In this document: positions 25,606 to 34,272 of the stretch, one piece after another | Position numbering within the stretch: position 1 is the stretch's first letter | Layout: the number at the start of each line of letters is the position of its first letter | NCBI GenBank assembly: GCA_965277275.1 | Contig: CBDICG010000001.1 | Coordinates: forward strand, 620,001-684,000 | DNA: 64,000 nucleotides | Source: HLUCCA09 sp965277275 | GTDB taxonomy: Bacteria > Pseudomonadota > Alphaproteobacteria > Rhodobacterales > Rhodobacteraceae | Direction: 5' to 3' | Made by a program: the position numbers and the translations under genes | The notes under the pieces: generated by a model | What the model saw: only the letters and a program-made list of their open reading frames with translations | The model's database searches: none | Told to the model about the DNA's origin: nothing

Positions 25606-27006
25606 ATGAAGACCTTCCCGATGTTTCTGCGCATGCGCGACCGCGAGGTTGTGATCGTTGGCGGTGGCGAGCAGGCCGCGCAAAAAGCACGGCTTATCCT
25701 CAAGACAGAGGCACGGCTCACCCTCGTCGCAGACGTGCTTGACGCCGAACTGAGGGCCCTCGTGCAATCCGGTCAGGCCAAGCAAGAAACGGCAGCCGCA
25801 GGACCCGCGCGACTGGGCCGTGCAGCGCTTGTCTTTGCCGCCTCGGGATGCCCCGGGCTCGATGCCTGCACGGTGGCCATCGCCCGAGCGGGCGGCGCTT
25901 TGGTCAACGCCGTAGACCAGCCGGAGCTCTGCGAGGCGTTCACCCCCTCGCTCGTGGACCGGGATCCCGTCGTGGTAGCCATCGGTACGGAGGGCACCGC
26001 CCCCGTTCTCGGTCGCCAGATCAAGACGCAGATCGAAGGCATGCTGGAGCCGACGCTTGGTGGCTTTGCCTCCCTCGCCGGGCGGCTGCGGGCTTCAGTT
26101 ACAGCGTCGGTTCCGCGCGCCCGGCGCCGCGCATTCTGGCGCTGGGCTTTCGAGCACCCCCGGCGGAGCTTTACCTCGGGCGCTGAGCGAGAGGCCGCGC
26201 GCGCACTGAAGGAGGCCATCGCAGCAGGCGGCGCGCCGGACGCGCGCGGCACCGGGGCCATCGCGCTTGTCGGTGCTGGCCCCGGCGCACCCGATCTACT
26301 GACCCTGCGCGCCGTGCGACGCCTTCAGGAAGCGGACGTGATCTTCTATGATCGGCTCGTCGATCCGCAGGTGCTCGAACTGGCCCGCCGCGACGCCGAG
26401 CGCATCTACGTTGGAAAGGCTCCGGGCGCCCATGCCTGGCCACAAGACAGGATTGACCGTGTGATCGTCGCCGAGGCGCTGAAGGGCCGTAACGTGGTAC
26501 GCCTGAAGGGGGGAGATCCCTCGATCTTCGCCCGCGCCGACGAGGAGCTGACCGCCGCGCGCGCCGCCGGCATCCCGACAGAGCTTGTTCCCGGCGTGAC
26601 GGCGGCCTCTGCCGCCGCGGCAAGCCTCGGGCGGCCGTTGACGGAACGCGGCCGTACAACCCGGCTCGTGTTGGCGACCGCAGTTGCTACGAGCGGCGCA
26701 GCAGTGGGCGAGTTGAGCGATGCGCTGACGCCGGGCACAACGCTTGCTGTCTATATGGGCCTTGGCGCGGCACCGCAGATCCAGGCCGAGCTCGACGCGC
26801 GCGGGGTGTCCCCGGACACGGAAGTGGAGATCGTCTCCCGCGCCTCGACCGCTTCAGAGCAGATCTTGCGCACGACACTCGGCGCGCTGAGCAGGGACGT
26901 TGCACACCACGGCGTGTCGGCGCCTTCGATCATCCTGCTGCGGCGTCCCGCGTCCGCCAGTGCCGAAGAAATGCCTGCGCCCCGGCGCGTCGCGCTCGCC
27001 GTGTAG
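25606..27006 (+). CDS. cysG: Siroheme synthase CysG (fused SUMT and Met8-like dehydrogenase/ferrochelatase)
   Basis: A 466-residue bifunctional enzyme from ATG 25606. Residues 1-210 form the precorrin-2 dehydrogenase/ferrochelatase half (PMFLRMRDREVVIVGGGEQAAQKARLIL; VNAVDQPELCEAFTPSLVDRDPVVVAIGT). Residues about 215-460 are uroporphyrinogen-III methyltransferase (VGAGPGAPDLLTLRAVR; IFYDRLVD; VVRLKGGDPSIF; PGVTAASAAAASLGRPLT). It makes the siroheme needed by NirB, which explains its place at the end of the nitrate operon. A gap of 193 bases separates it from nasA; no terminator was recognised there. Confidence 0.95.
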   Translation: MKTFPMFLRMRDREVVIVGGGEQAAQKARLILKTEARLTLVADVLDAELRALVQSGQAKQETAAAGPARLGRAALVFAASGCPGLDACTVAIARAGGALVNAVDQPELCEAFTPSLVDRDPVVVAIGTEGTAPVLGRQIKTQIEGMLEPTLGGFASLAGRLRASVTASVPRARRRAFWRWAFEHPRRSFTSGAEREAARALKEAIAAGGAPDARGTGAIALVGAGPGAPDLLTLRAVRRLQEADVIFYDRLVDPQVLELARRDAERIYVGKAPGAHAWPQDRIDRVIVAEALKGRNVVRLKGGDPSIFARADEELTAARAAGIPTELVPGVTAASAAAASLGRPLTERGRTTRLVLATAVATSGAAVGELSDALTPGTTLAVYMGLGAAPQIQAELDARGVSPDTEVEIVSRASTASEQILRTTLGALSRDVAHHGVSAPSIILLRRPASASAEEMPAPRRVALAV

Positions 27007-27029
27007 CCGCCGGGTCCCAACGGGGGGGT

Positions 27030-27965
27030 CAGCCCGGCCCGAAAGCAGCCTGTCGGGCGGCGATCAGGCGCCGCGTCGCATCAGGGACCTCGGCGCACAG
27101 CGCGTCGGGATCGAGCCACGGCACCTTGCCGTCAGCGATCACCGGCTTGCCCGCACAGAACGAATGCCGCACCGGCGCGGCTCCGGTCGCGATTGGGGCA
27201 AGGGCAGGATCGTGCGGGCCAAAGGCGCGCGGCTGCGTGAAGTCGATACAGGTGTGATTTTCGGACAGGTGCGAATGCACACGGAGGCCCTTGTCGCGGG
27301 CGAATTCGGCAATCTCGTGCAACGCCGTGGGCTTGACAATGAAAGTCGGCGTGGTCGGGGCGACGGCCACACGGGTCATCGGCAGGGGGACCGCTGTCGT
27401 GCCAGCGCGATGCCGTCTCGGCGACTCGATCCAGAAAGTGCGGCAGCGGCTCGCGAAACGACGCGGGCATCGACGGATCGTCGAATTTATCCCCCCCTTC
27501 GTGCCCCGACCCCGCGCCAGACCGAAGCGCGTTCCGAAACGCGCCGCCTCGTCGAAGTGAACCCCGGCGGCGTTAGAACCGGCCTCGGCATCGTTGATGT
27601 AGTGGTAGTCGCTGATTGTCGTTGTCCCGCTCAGAACCAGCTCCGCCAGTACGACCCGTGCGGCGATCCGCAACGCCACGGCGTCGATATGGGGCCAGAA
27701 GGCATAGCGGACGCGTTGCAACCGGGCATCGAGCCTCTCGTTCGGTGCCACAGGCACGCCCTTCAGCAGCGACTTGAAAAGGTGATGGCGCGTGTTCACG
27801 AGACCGGGCGTCACGACAGCCCGCGGGCATCCGCGATGCGCTCCCCCAGCGCGGGGCTGAGCGCGCCAATCTCCACGATGCGCCCGTTGCCCACCCGCAG
27901 GGCCCCGGAAAACCGTGTGCCCGCTCGGTCGCCGCTCAGGCCATGGGCGATGTTGGAGAGAAAAA
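27030..27965 (-). pseudogene. Decayed amidohydrolase (8-oxoguanine deaminase / hydroxyatrazine hydrolase type)
   Basis: Fragments of one amidohydrolase-superfamily protein appear in order but in different minus-strand frames. They are RVGNGRIVEIGALSP (N-terminal, to about 27815), TPGLVNTRHHLFKSLLKG to GTKGG, then SFREPLPHFLDRVAET (about 27390-27475), then PTTPTFIVKPTALHEIAEFARDKGL and HSHLSENHTCIDF. The very C-terminus ends in AARQAAFGPG. One break lies in a run of seven C at 27491-27497, where eight would restore the frame. At least two other frame changes and a large internal deletion are present, and the metal motif is N-T-R-H instead of N-T-H-H. The gene is dead, not a sequencing artefact alone. 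Confidence 0.85.
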
Positions 27966-28169
27966 ACGGCGCCCTGGGCCTCGTCTTCTTGGGGTGCTTG
28001 CACGCAGGCAGGTCTGCCGACCGGCGCAAGGATAGCCAGCCCCTGCTGTCGTCTCCCACAAGGCCCGCGCCGTACTCCTGCACGAGCAGGGAGCTGCCCC
28101 GTGCTTTGGGCGTCAGCGCGCGCGAACAGGGCTTTCGCCCAACGCCAAATCCGGTAGTCTGATGCCGCT

Positions 28170-28366
28170 TTGGTTCGGGCGGTGACGCTCGATGAAGAGG
28201 GAACACGGTGCGGCTCCTCTGCGCGCGGCTTCGTCCGCTGGCATGAGCCAAGTCCGAGACTGCCCCCGCAACTGTGAGCGGCGAGCGACTTTGGAACATG
28301 CCACTGGTGCAGATGCACCGGGAAGGCCCGAAGCCGCCATGACCCGCAAGTCAGGAGACCTGCCAA
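28170..28366 (+). ncRNA. Cobalamin (B12) riboswitch
   Basis: The segment has the ordered elements of an AdoCbl-type riboswitch: GAAGAGGGAACACGGTG at 28194-28210, the core AGCCAAGTCCGAGACTGCCC at 28246-28265, GCAACTGTGAGCGGCGAGC at 28268-28286, a CACTGGTGCAG kissing-loop arm near 28302, and the B12 box AAGTCAGGAGACCTGCC at 28348-28364. It lies about 300 bases upstream of btuC on the same strand. Bound cobalamin is expected to repress the uptake genes. The expression platform between 28366 and 28662 could not be resolved. Confidence 0.95.
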
Positions 28367-28662
28367 GGCGATCACCTTGGGCGGCCGCGGGGTGCGGTTG
28401 TCAGCGGAAATGCTCCGTCGCGGTGGTCACGTCACCGTTTGTGGTCGGGGCCCTCCGAACGCGAACTCATCGTTGAGCAAAGGCGCAGATCGTGCGCCGG
28501 GAGGCCCGTGATGGCGGCCCAACCTATTCCGGGTGCCCTGATCCGCCCACACCTGTGCCGGTGAGCATGCACCGGACAGAGCCGAACAGGCCGGATGCGT
28601 CCAGCGCACCGGACGATGGCACGCCACCGGATCGTGGACGTTCCCGCGCGTATGGAGGAACG

Positions 28663-29697
28663 GTGGCGGAGGATGGGCTCGCGCCACATGCGCACGGGCC
28701 CGCACGACACGCGAGACGACGGCTTGCGCTCTCCCTGTCCGGCCTCGTCGCCCTCCTCTTCGTTGCATCGCTCCTCATCGGGCCTGCGGGGATAGGCCCC
28801 GGTGCCGCCCTGCATGCGCTCGTCTTTGGAGGAGAGACTGCCCTGACGCTCGTGATGCGTGAGATCCGCTTGCCCCGCGCGCTCCTGGCGGCCTTCGTCG
28901 GCGCGTCGCTCGGCCTCGCGGGCGCTGCGATGCAGGGCTACCTTCGAAACCCGCTCGCCGAGCCCGGGATCGTTGGTGTCTCGGCCTCCGCCGCGCTCGG
29001 CGCCGTGATCGCGATTCATACCGGGATCGCTGCGACAGCCGCTCTGGCGCTGCCGCTCGCGGCCCTCGCCGGTGCCGGACTGGCAGTAACACTCCTTGCG
29101 CTCATTGCCGGGCCGCGTGGCACGACCCTCACCCTTATCCTCGCGGGCATTGCGGTGGGCGCAATGGCAACTGCGCTCACCTCGCTGGTTCTGAACCTGT
29201 CGCCCAACCCCTTCGCCGCGAACGAGATCGTCTTCTGGATGATGGGCAGCCTCGCGGATCGCTCCTTCACCCATGTCGCGCTGGCCCTGCCGGTGATGCT
29301 GCCGGGCTGGCTGCTGCTTCTCTCCACAGCCCGCGCACTCGACGCGCTCACCCTTGGCGAGGACGCCGCCGAAGCGCTTGGGGTCAACCTTGTCCGCCTC
29401 CGCCTGACCCTGGTGACCGGGGTCGCCGCGAGCGTCGGCGCCGCAACCGCGGTGGCGGGTGCCATCGGCTTCGTTGGTCTTGTCGTCCCGCACCTGTTGC
29501 GGCGCTTCGTGGGGGCGGAACCGGGGCAGCTTCTTTGGGCTTCAGCGCTTGGCGGGGCGGCCATGGTCCTGGCTGCCGATATTGCCGTGCGTCTGATCCT
29601 GCCGGAAAAGGATCTCAAGCTCGGCGTGCTGATGGCCCTTGTCGGCACACCGCTCTTTTTGCACCTCATCTGGCGCATGCGCCGCGAGGTTCCATGA
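28663..29697 (+). CDS. btuC: BtuC-type ABC transporter permease (FecCD family), probable cobalamin uptake
   Basis: A 344-residue permease from GTG 28663, chosen because GGAGG lies 4 bases upstream; the frame is open to 28492 and ATG 28567 is an alternative. It contains about nine to ten membrane helices and FecCD hallmarks: IRLPRALLAAFVGASLGLAGAAMQG, NPLAEPGIVGVSASAALGAV, FWMMGSL, DAAEALGV and GAIGFVGLVVPHLLRR. Homologues move siderophores, haem or B12. The upstream cobalamin riboswitch identifies B12 or a corrinoid as the likely substrate. No BtuF or BtuB lies nearby. Confidence 0.85.
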   Translation: MAEDGLAPHAHGPARHARRRLALSLSGLVALLFVASLLIGPAGIGPGAALHALVFGGETALTLVMREIRLPRALLAAFVGASLGLAGAAMQGYLRNPLAEPGIVGVSASAALGAVIAIHTGIAATAALALPLAALAGAGLAVTLLALIAGPRGTTLTLILAGIAVGAMATALTSLVLNLSPNPFAANEIVFWMMGSLADRSFTHVALALPVMLPGWLLLLSTARALDALTLGEDAAEALGVNLVRLRLTLVTGVAASVGAATAVAGAIGFVGLVVPHLLRRFVGAEPGQLLWASALGGAAMVLAADIAVRLILPEKDLKLGVLMALVGTPLFLHLIWRMRREVP

Positions 29698-30452
29698 CCC
29701 TCCTGCAGGTTGAAGAGCTGACCGCCTATCGCGGGCGCCGTCCTGTCGTCGAGGGCGCGAGCCTCACCGTGTCCGGGGGCGAGGTCGTGGGGCTGATCGG
29801 ACCCAACGGTGCGGGCAAAACGAGCCTGATGCGCGCCGCCCTGGGGTTGCTGCCGCATGGTGGACAAAGCTCGCTTGCTCGGCTGTCACCGCGCGCCCGG
29901 GCGAGGAAGGCAGCGTGGCTGCCCCAAACGCGCGACGTGGCGTGGCCTGTCCCGGTCGAGACGCTGGTCGCGCTGGGGCGCCTGCCCTATCGCGCACCGG
30001 GCACGCCTCTCACCGGGGCCGACCACGCCGCCGTCGCCTCCGCCATCTCCCGAATGGATCTCACCGACCTCACCCGGCGCCCGGCAACGCAGCTCTCGGG
30101 TGGAGAACTCGGGAGGGCGCTCATCGCGCGAGCCCTGGCACAGGAGACACCGCTCCTGATGGCTGATGAGCCCGTGGCCGGCCTGGACCCGGCCCATCAG
30201 ATCGCGACGATGGAGGTGTTTGCCGCACTGGCCCGCGATGGCCACGGCATCCTCGTGTCGTTGCACGAGCTTGGCCTTGCGGCACGGCATTGCACGCGGC
30301 TGGTTCTGATGCATCACGGGCGTATCGTGGCAGACGGTTCCCCAAGCGAGGTCCTGACCGAGGACAATCTCGCGACCGTATTCGGCCTGCGCGCATGGTT
30401 CACGCAGACCGAGGCGGGCGCTATCTTCCAGCCGCTCGAGCTGATCCGCTGA
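29694..30452 (+). CDS. btuD: BtuD-type ABC transporter ATP-binding protein
   Basis: A 252-residue ATPase overlapping btuC by 4 bases. Walker A is GPNGAGKTS, the signature is LSGGELGRALIARAL and Walker B is LLMADEPVAGLDP, followed by the switch His in LVSLHELGLAARHC. Family members of this length pair with FecCD-type permeases. Riboswitch context makes cobalamin import the likely job. It ends 140 bases before the convergent ParA-type gene; nothing else was seen there. Confidence 0.88.
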   Translation: MTLLQVEELTAYRGRRPVVEGASLTVSGGEVVGLIGPNGAGKTSLMRAALGLLPHGGQSSLARLSPRARARKAAWLPQTRDVAWPVPVETLVALGRLPYRAPGTPLTGADHAAVASAISRMDLTDLTRRPATQLSGGELGRALIARALAQETPLLMADEPVAGLDPAHQIATMEVFAALARDGHGILVSLHELGLAARHCTRLVLMHHGRIVADGSPSEVLTEDNLATVFGLRAWFTQTEAGAIFQPLELIR

Positions 30453-30591
30453 TCCACAGAGTTGGCGGTTGCTCGGGCGGGCACCGCGCCCATCACCGCG
30501 GGCAGGGCCCACTTTTCAAGGCGCGGCAGCGCTCAACACCGACGGGCCATCTCGACCTGCCCGGAGCCGCGGCCAGCGCTCGCACGCGGGC

Positions 30592-31224
30592 CTATCCCAA
30601 AGCCGCAATCGCCTTGATGAGCGGATCCCATTGGGCACGCATGGGCTGATAAAGGGCTTGCGGCTTGTCGAAGATGCTCAGCCCATCCTCGGCAAGGTCC
30701 GCATAGGCCACGCGCTCCGTCAACCGTGCGACGGCCGGCTGCCCCACCTTGTCGAAGAAGGCATCGAGGCGCGCCGAGGTCCGGGCGCGGGGGCGCAGAC
30801 GGTTGGCAACGAGCATGGTCTCCACCTTGCCCTTGCGGATGCGCTTGATGTCGGAAATGTCGCGCAGGAAACGGCGGGTGCTGTCTGCGTCGAAATAAGA
30901 TGGCAGGACCGGACACACGAGCGCTTGCGCCTTGGCGACGAGATCCTTGGCATCCTCGGTTTCAAGCGCGCCTGGCGCATCGATCACAAGCCAATCCAGC
31001 TTGCCCGGGACCTTTTCCTTGGTTTGAACGCGCGCCCATTCCACGCCCGCGATGCCAACCGCGCCCTTCGGCCGCCGCTTCAGCCACCGCGCGGTGGACC
31101 GTTGCGGGTCGGCATCGGCCAGCGCCACCTTCCATCCCCCATCCGCCAGTGCAGTCGCCAGCGTAACGGCGATGGTCGTCTTGCCAACGCCACCTTTTCG
31201 GTTGGCGATCAGGACGGTTTTCAT
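30592..31224 (-). CDS. Orphan ParA/MinD-type ATPase
   Basis: A 210-residue cytoplasmic P-loop protein with deviant Walker A KGGVGKTTIA near residues 9-18, switch I DADPQRSTARWLKRRP, and Walker B LDWLVIDAPG. No ParB, DNA-binding N-terminal domain or replication gene is adjacent, so it is not an evident plasmid partition cassette. Such orphan ParA proteins often position large cellular assemblies such as chemotaxis arrays or carboxysomes. What this one positions is unknown. The start at 31224 (MKTVLIANRK) leaves out 20 non-conserved upstream codons. Confidence 0.85.
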   Translation of the reverse strand: MKTVLIANRKGGVGKTTIAVTLATALADGGWKVALADADPQRSTARWLKRRPKGAVGIAGVEWARVQTKEKVPGKLDWLVIDAPGALETEDAKDLVAKAQALVCPVLPSYFDADSTRRFLRDISDIKRIRKGKVETMLVANRLRPRARTSARLDAFFDKVGQPAVARLTERVAYADLAEDGLSIFDKPQALYQPMRAQWDPLIKAIAALG

Positions 31225-31439
31225 GGTGGGCCTCGTATCCGGCGACCTCTGTGCGCCACGTTCCACCCTATCCCAGGGGCCCATGAGCGCAAGATGACGA
31301 GATCTGGCAACGCCAGCAATAGAGCGGCCATGAGATCAGCCAGTTTCCGGAGACGCCGGTGTCTGGAGATGCGCGTGCCTGCCGCCTGCGCCGTTAGTGC
31401 CCGGAGCCTGCCCCGAGGCATGGCGCCACCCCGCCCGGT

Positions 31440-32123
31440 TCAGGCTGTGGACCGGCGCCGCGCCTTGCAGGCAACAAGTCCGCCAAGTGCTGCGAGAAGC
31501 AGCAAAGGCCCGGCGGGCAGTGGCATGGTGGCCAGGCGCTCGGGCGCTCCACCGAGGGGTACAAGCGCGAATTCCGCCGTGTAGCCGGCATAGAAGAAGA
31601 CCGATCCGTCCGGAGCGACCAGCTCGCCGAGGTTGTCAGTCCGAAGCATCCCGTTGTCCGCGATGAAGTTGAAATCGTACTGCCTCGACGTCGAGCTGAA
31701 CGCGAGCGCCACATCGCCGCTGGCCGGATCCTTCGACGTGACGAAGGCAAAGTCGATGGATGGCGCGAAGTTGCTCAGCGTCAGGCCGAAATCGTCCGGT
31801 CCGTTGAGGTGCAAGGCGCCACGGATCGTTTCCCCCGGATCGATGCCAAGCCCGACTGGCCCCGCGTCAGGCCCGAAGAAGGACAGATCCAGCCACTCGG
31901 GCTGGGCAAGCGACGGAGCGCGGTTGGTGGTGTCCACAACAGGCGACACCCGGACCTGCTCTGACATCAGCGTCAGCTCGAAATCGTAGGCATAGCTCGC
32001 GGCCTGCGCGGTCGCTGACAGGACGAATGAGGCGACAAGACTGATGAGCGCCACGCGGCAAGCCTGCAGAATAGGGCGTTGGTTGGCTGCCCGAAACGCG
32101 AAGGCAGAAGCAAACATGGTCAT
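31440..32123 (-). CDS. Secreted protein with VPLPA-type C-terminal sorting signal
   Basis: A 227-residue protein with an N-terminal signal (about residues 1-41, ending SATAQA). A beta-rich extracellular domain without a recognised family follows, then a C-terminal tripartite sorting signal: MPLPAGPLLLLAALGGLV, then the basic KARRR. This matches VPLPA-CTERM signals processed by an exosortase in Rhodobacterales. The protein is expected to be exported and probably anchored or released with extracellular polymer. Upstream is a perfect palindrome (32176-32190). No exosortase gene is in the window. Confidence 0.82.
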   Translation of the reverse strand: MTMFASAFAFRAANQRPILQACRVALISLVASFVLSATAQAASYAYDFELTLMSEQVRVSPVVDTTNRAPSLAQPEWLDLSFFGPDAGPVGLGIDPGETIRGALHLNGPDDFGLTLSNFAPSIDFAFVTSKDPASGDVALAFSSTSRQYDFNFIADNGMLRTDNLGELVAPDGSVFFYAGYTAEFALVPLGGAPERLATMPLPAGPLLLLAALGGLVACKARRRSTA

Positions 32124-32470
32124 CCCGAAATCTCCCTCGCAGGCACGCCCACCACGCCCCGAGTCTCTACCCTTGTTAACGAACCGTTAATATTCTCCGG
32201 TCTACACCAAATCCACGGATGGATCAGCAAGAACCTGCATTTTGGGTAAATGCTGTGGAATGCCACCGCTCCTGCTCCAGCATCGCGGTACGCGTCCCCG
32301 CTCCCGGTGCCACCGGTCCGCTCCCGCATTGGTTAAAGTGCGATCCATGTCGGGTGCGTCTCGCCAGATCCGCCCTGCCCTTGGGAGGCGGAGACTATCC
32401 TCGATCGCGGCACCGCCCACTGGCCCCAAGGCCAATTGCCTCGCACTCGCCACGGGCCTATATCGCCCCC
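32124..32470. promoter_or_regulatory. Divergent intergenic region with perfect palindrome
   Basis: The 347 bases between the VPLPA-CTERM gene (minus) and prfC (plus) hold no convincing gene. At 32176-32190 there is TTAACG-AAC-CGTTAA, a perfect inverted repeat with a 3-base centre, 52 bases upstream of the CTERM gene start. It is in the only AT-rich patch of the spacer. It could be an operator for either divergent gene. Confidence 0.5.
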
Positions 32471-34087
32471 ATGCCAGACACCGCCCCTCAACCCAGCAAT
32501 CGCCCCGACCTGCCGCCCGAAATCGCGCGGCGGCGCACCTTTGCGATCATCTCGCACCCGGATGCGGGCAAAACGACGCTCACCGAAAAGTTCTTGCTCT
32601 ATGGCGGCGCGATCCAGATGGCGGGCCAGGTGCGCGCGAAGGGTGAGGCGCGACGCACGCGCTCGGACTTCATGCAGATGGAGAAGGATCGCGGGATCTC
32701 TGTCAGCGCCTCGGCGATGTCGTTCGACTATGCCGGGCACCGCTTCAACCTCGTGGACACACCGGGCCACTCCGACTTTTCCGAGGACACCTATCGAACG
32801 CTCACGGCTGTCGATGCCGCGATCATGGTCATCGATGGCGCCAAGGGCGTCGAGAGCCAGACGCGCAAGCTCTTCGAGGTCTGCCGCCTGCGTGACCTGC
32901 CGATCCTGACCTTCTGCAACAAGATGGACCGCGAGAGCCGCGACACCTTCGATATCATCGACGAAATCCAGGAAAACCTCGCGATCGACGTCACCCCCGC
33001 CTCCTGGCCGATCGGCAAGGGCAGCGACTTCATCGGATGCTACGACATGCTGCGCGACCGGTTGGAGTTGATGGACCGCGCCGACCGCAACAAGGTGGCT
33101 GAAAGCGTCAGCATCGAGGGAATGGACGATCCGGCGCTGGAGGCACACGTGCCCGCCGATCTTCTCGAACAGCTGCGCGAAGAGGTGGAAATGGTGCGCG
33201 AGTTGCTACCGCCGCTCGACCTTCAGTCCATACATGAAGGAACGCTCACACCTATCTGGTTTGGTTCGGCAATTAACTCTTTCGGGGTGAAGGAGTTGAT
33301 GGACGGCGTGGCCAATTATGCACCCGAGCCGCAGCCGCAATCCGCCTCGCCGCGCCAGATCGCGCCGGAAGAGGGCAAAGTGGCGGGCTTCGTCTTCAAG
33401 GTGCAGGCCAACATGGACCCAAAGCACCGCGACCGGGTGGCATTCTTGCGCATGGCCTCGGGGCACTTCAAGCGCGGCATGAAACTCACGCATGTCCGGA
33501 CGAAAAAGCCCATGGCCGTGTCGAACCCAGTGCTCTTTCTGGCCTCCGACAGGGAGCTTGCTGAAGAAGCTTGGGCCGGAGACATCATCGGCATCCCCAA
33601 CCACGGACAATTGCGCATCGGCGACACGTTGACCGAGGGGGAGGCGCTCAAGGTGTCGGGAATACCATCTTTTGCGCCGGAGCTTTTGCAGAACTGTCGG
33701 GCGGGCGACCCGATGAAGGCCAAGCACCTCGACAAGGCCCTCATGCAGTTTGCGGAAGAAGGCGCAGCAAAGGTTTTCAAGCCGGTTCTCGGCTCCGGGT
33801 TCATCGTCGGCGTTGTGGGACAGCTCCAGTTCGAGGTGCTGGCGAGCCGGATCGAGCTGGAATACGGCCTGCCGGTGCGATTCGAACCGACACAGTTTAC
33901 CTCTGCCCGCTGGGTGCACGGGCCCAAGGACAAGATGGAGAAGTTCGCCGCCGCCAACCAGGGCCACATGGCGGCTGACAACGATGGCGACCTCGTCTAC
34001 CTCACGCGCTTGCAATGGGACATCGACCGCGTGGAACGGGATTACCCGGAGCTTTCTCTCAGCGCGACCAAGGAGATGATGGTCTAG
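32471..34087 (+). CDS. prfC: Peptide chain release factor 3
   Basis: A 538-residue translational GTPase starting at ATG 32471; the frame is open further upstream but the extra sequence is not conserved. G motifs are SHPDAGKTTLTE (P-loop), VDTPGHSDFSEDT (G3) and FCNKMDRE (G4). The characteristic GYYDMLRDRLELMD-like stretch (here GCYDMLRDRLELMD) and the C-terminal domain ELEYGLPVRFEP identify RF3 rather than EF-G. It recycles RF1/RF2 after termination. Length matches the family (about 530). Confidence 0.96.
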   Translation: MPDTAPQPSNRPDLPPEIARRRTFAIISHPDAGKTTLTEKFLLYGGAIQMAGQVRAKGEARRTRSDFMQMEKDRGISVSASAMSFDYAGHRFNLVDTPGHSDFSEDTYRTLTAVDAAIMVIDGAKGVESQTRKLFEVCRLRDLPILTFCNKMDRESRDTFDIIDEIQENLAIDVTPASWPIGKGSDFIGCYDMLRDRLELMDRADRNKVAESVSIEGMDDPALEAHVPADLLEQLREEVEMVRELLPPLDLQSIHEGTLTPIWFGSAINSFGVKELMDGVANYAPEPQPQSASPRQIAPEEGKVAGFVFKVQANMDPKHRDRVAFLRMASGHFKRGMKLTHVRTKKPMAVSNPVLFLASDRELAEEAWAGDIIGIPNHGQLRIGDTLTEGEALKVSGIPSFAPELLQNCRAGDPMKAKHLDKALMQFAEEGAAKVFKPVLGSGFIVGVVGQLQFEVLASRIELEYGLPVRFEPTQFTSARWVHGPKDKMEKFAAANQGHMAADNDGDLVYLTRLQWDIDRVERDYPELSLSATKEMMV

Positions 34088-34203
34088 AAGCGCAACAGCT
34101 CAGAGGCGTACCCCGGGACGCTGGGCAGAAGTTCACTCGGCGGATTAAGAGAAAGCCGAATACCCCCGTAAAACTTAACCATAATTTTCCAATCCTTGAC
34201 CGG

Positions 34204-34234
34204 ACCGCCTTCATTGAGGCACTATGAAGGCGGT
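34204..34234 (+). promoter_or_regulatory. Perfect 11-bp stem-loop in the leader of the second CTERM gene
   Basis: ACCGCCTTCAT (34204-34214) and ATGAAGGCGGT (34224-34234) pair perfectly around the 9-base loop TGAGGCACT. The element lies 38 bases before the start codon at 34273, with no following T tract. It is either an operator palindrome or a 5' UTR hairpin. Confidence 0.6.
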
Positions 34235-34272
34235 GACGTGCCGAAGTTCTGGTTAAAGAGGTTGGGGAAGTA

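Noticed and set aside
32219..32470. N-terminal extension of prfC by 84 codons
   Set aside because: RF3 proteins start near the MPDTAP-type Met at 32471; the upstream residues are unconserved and overlap the divergent promoter region.
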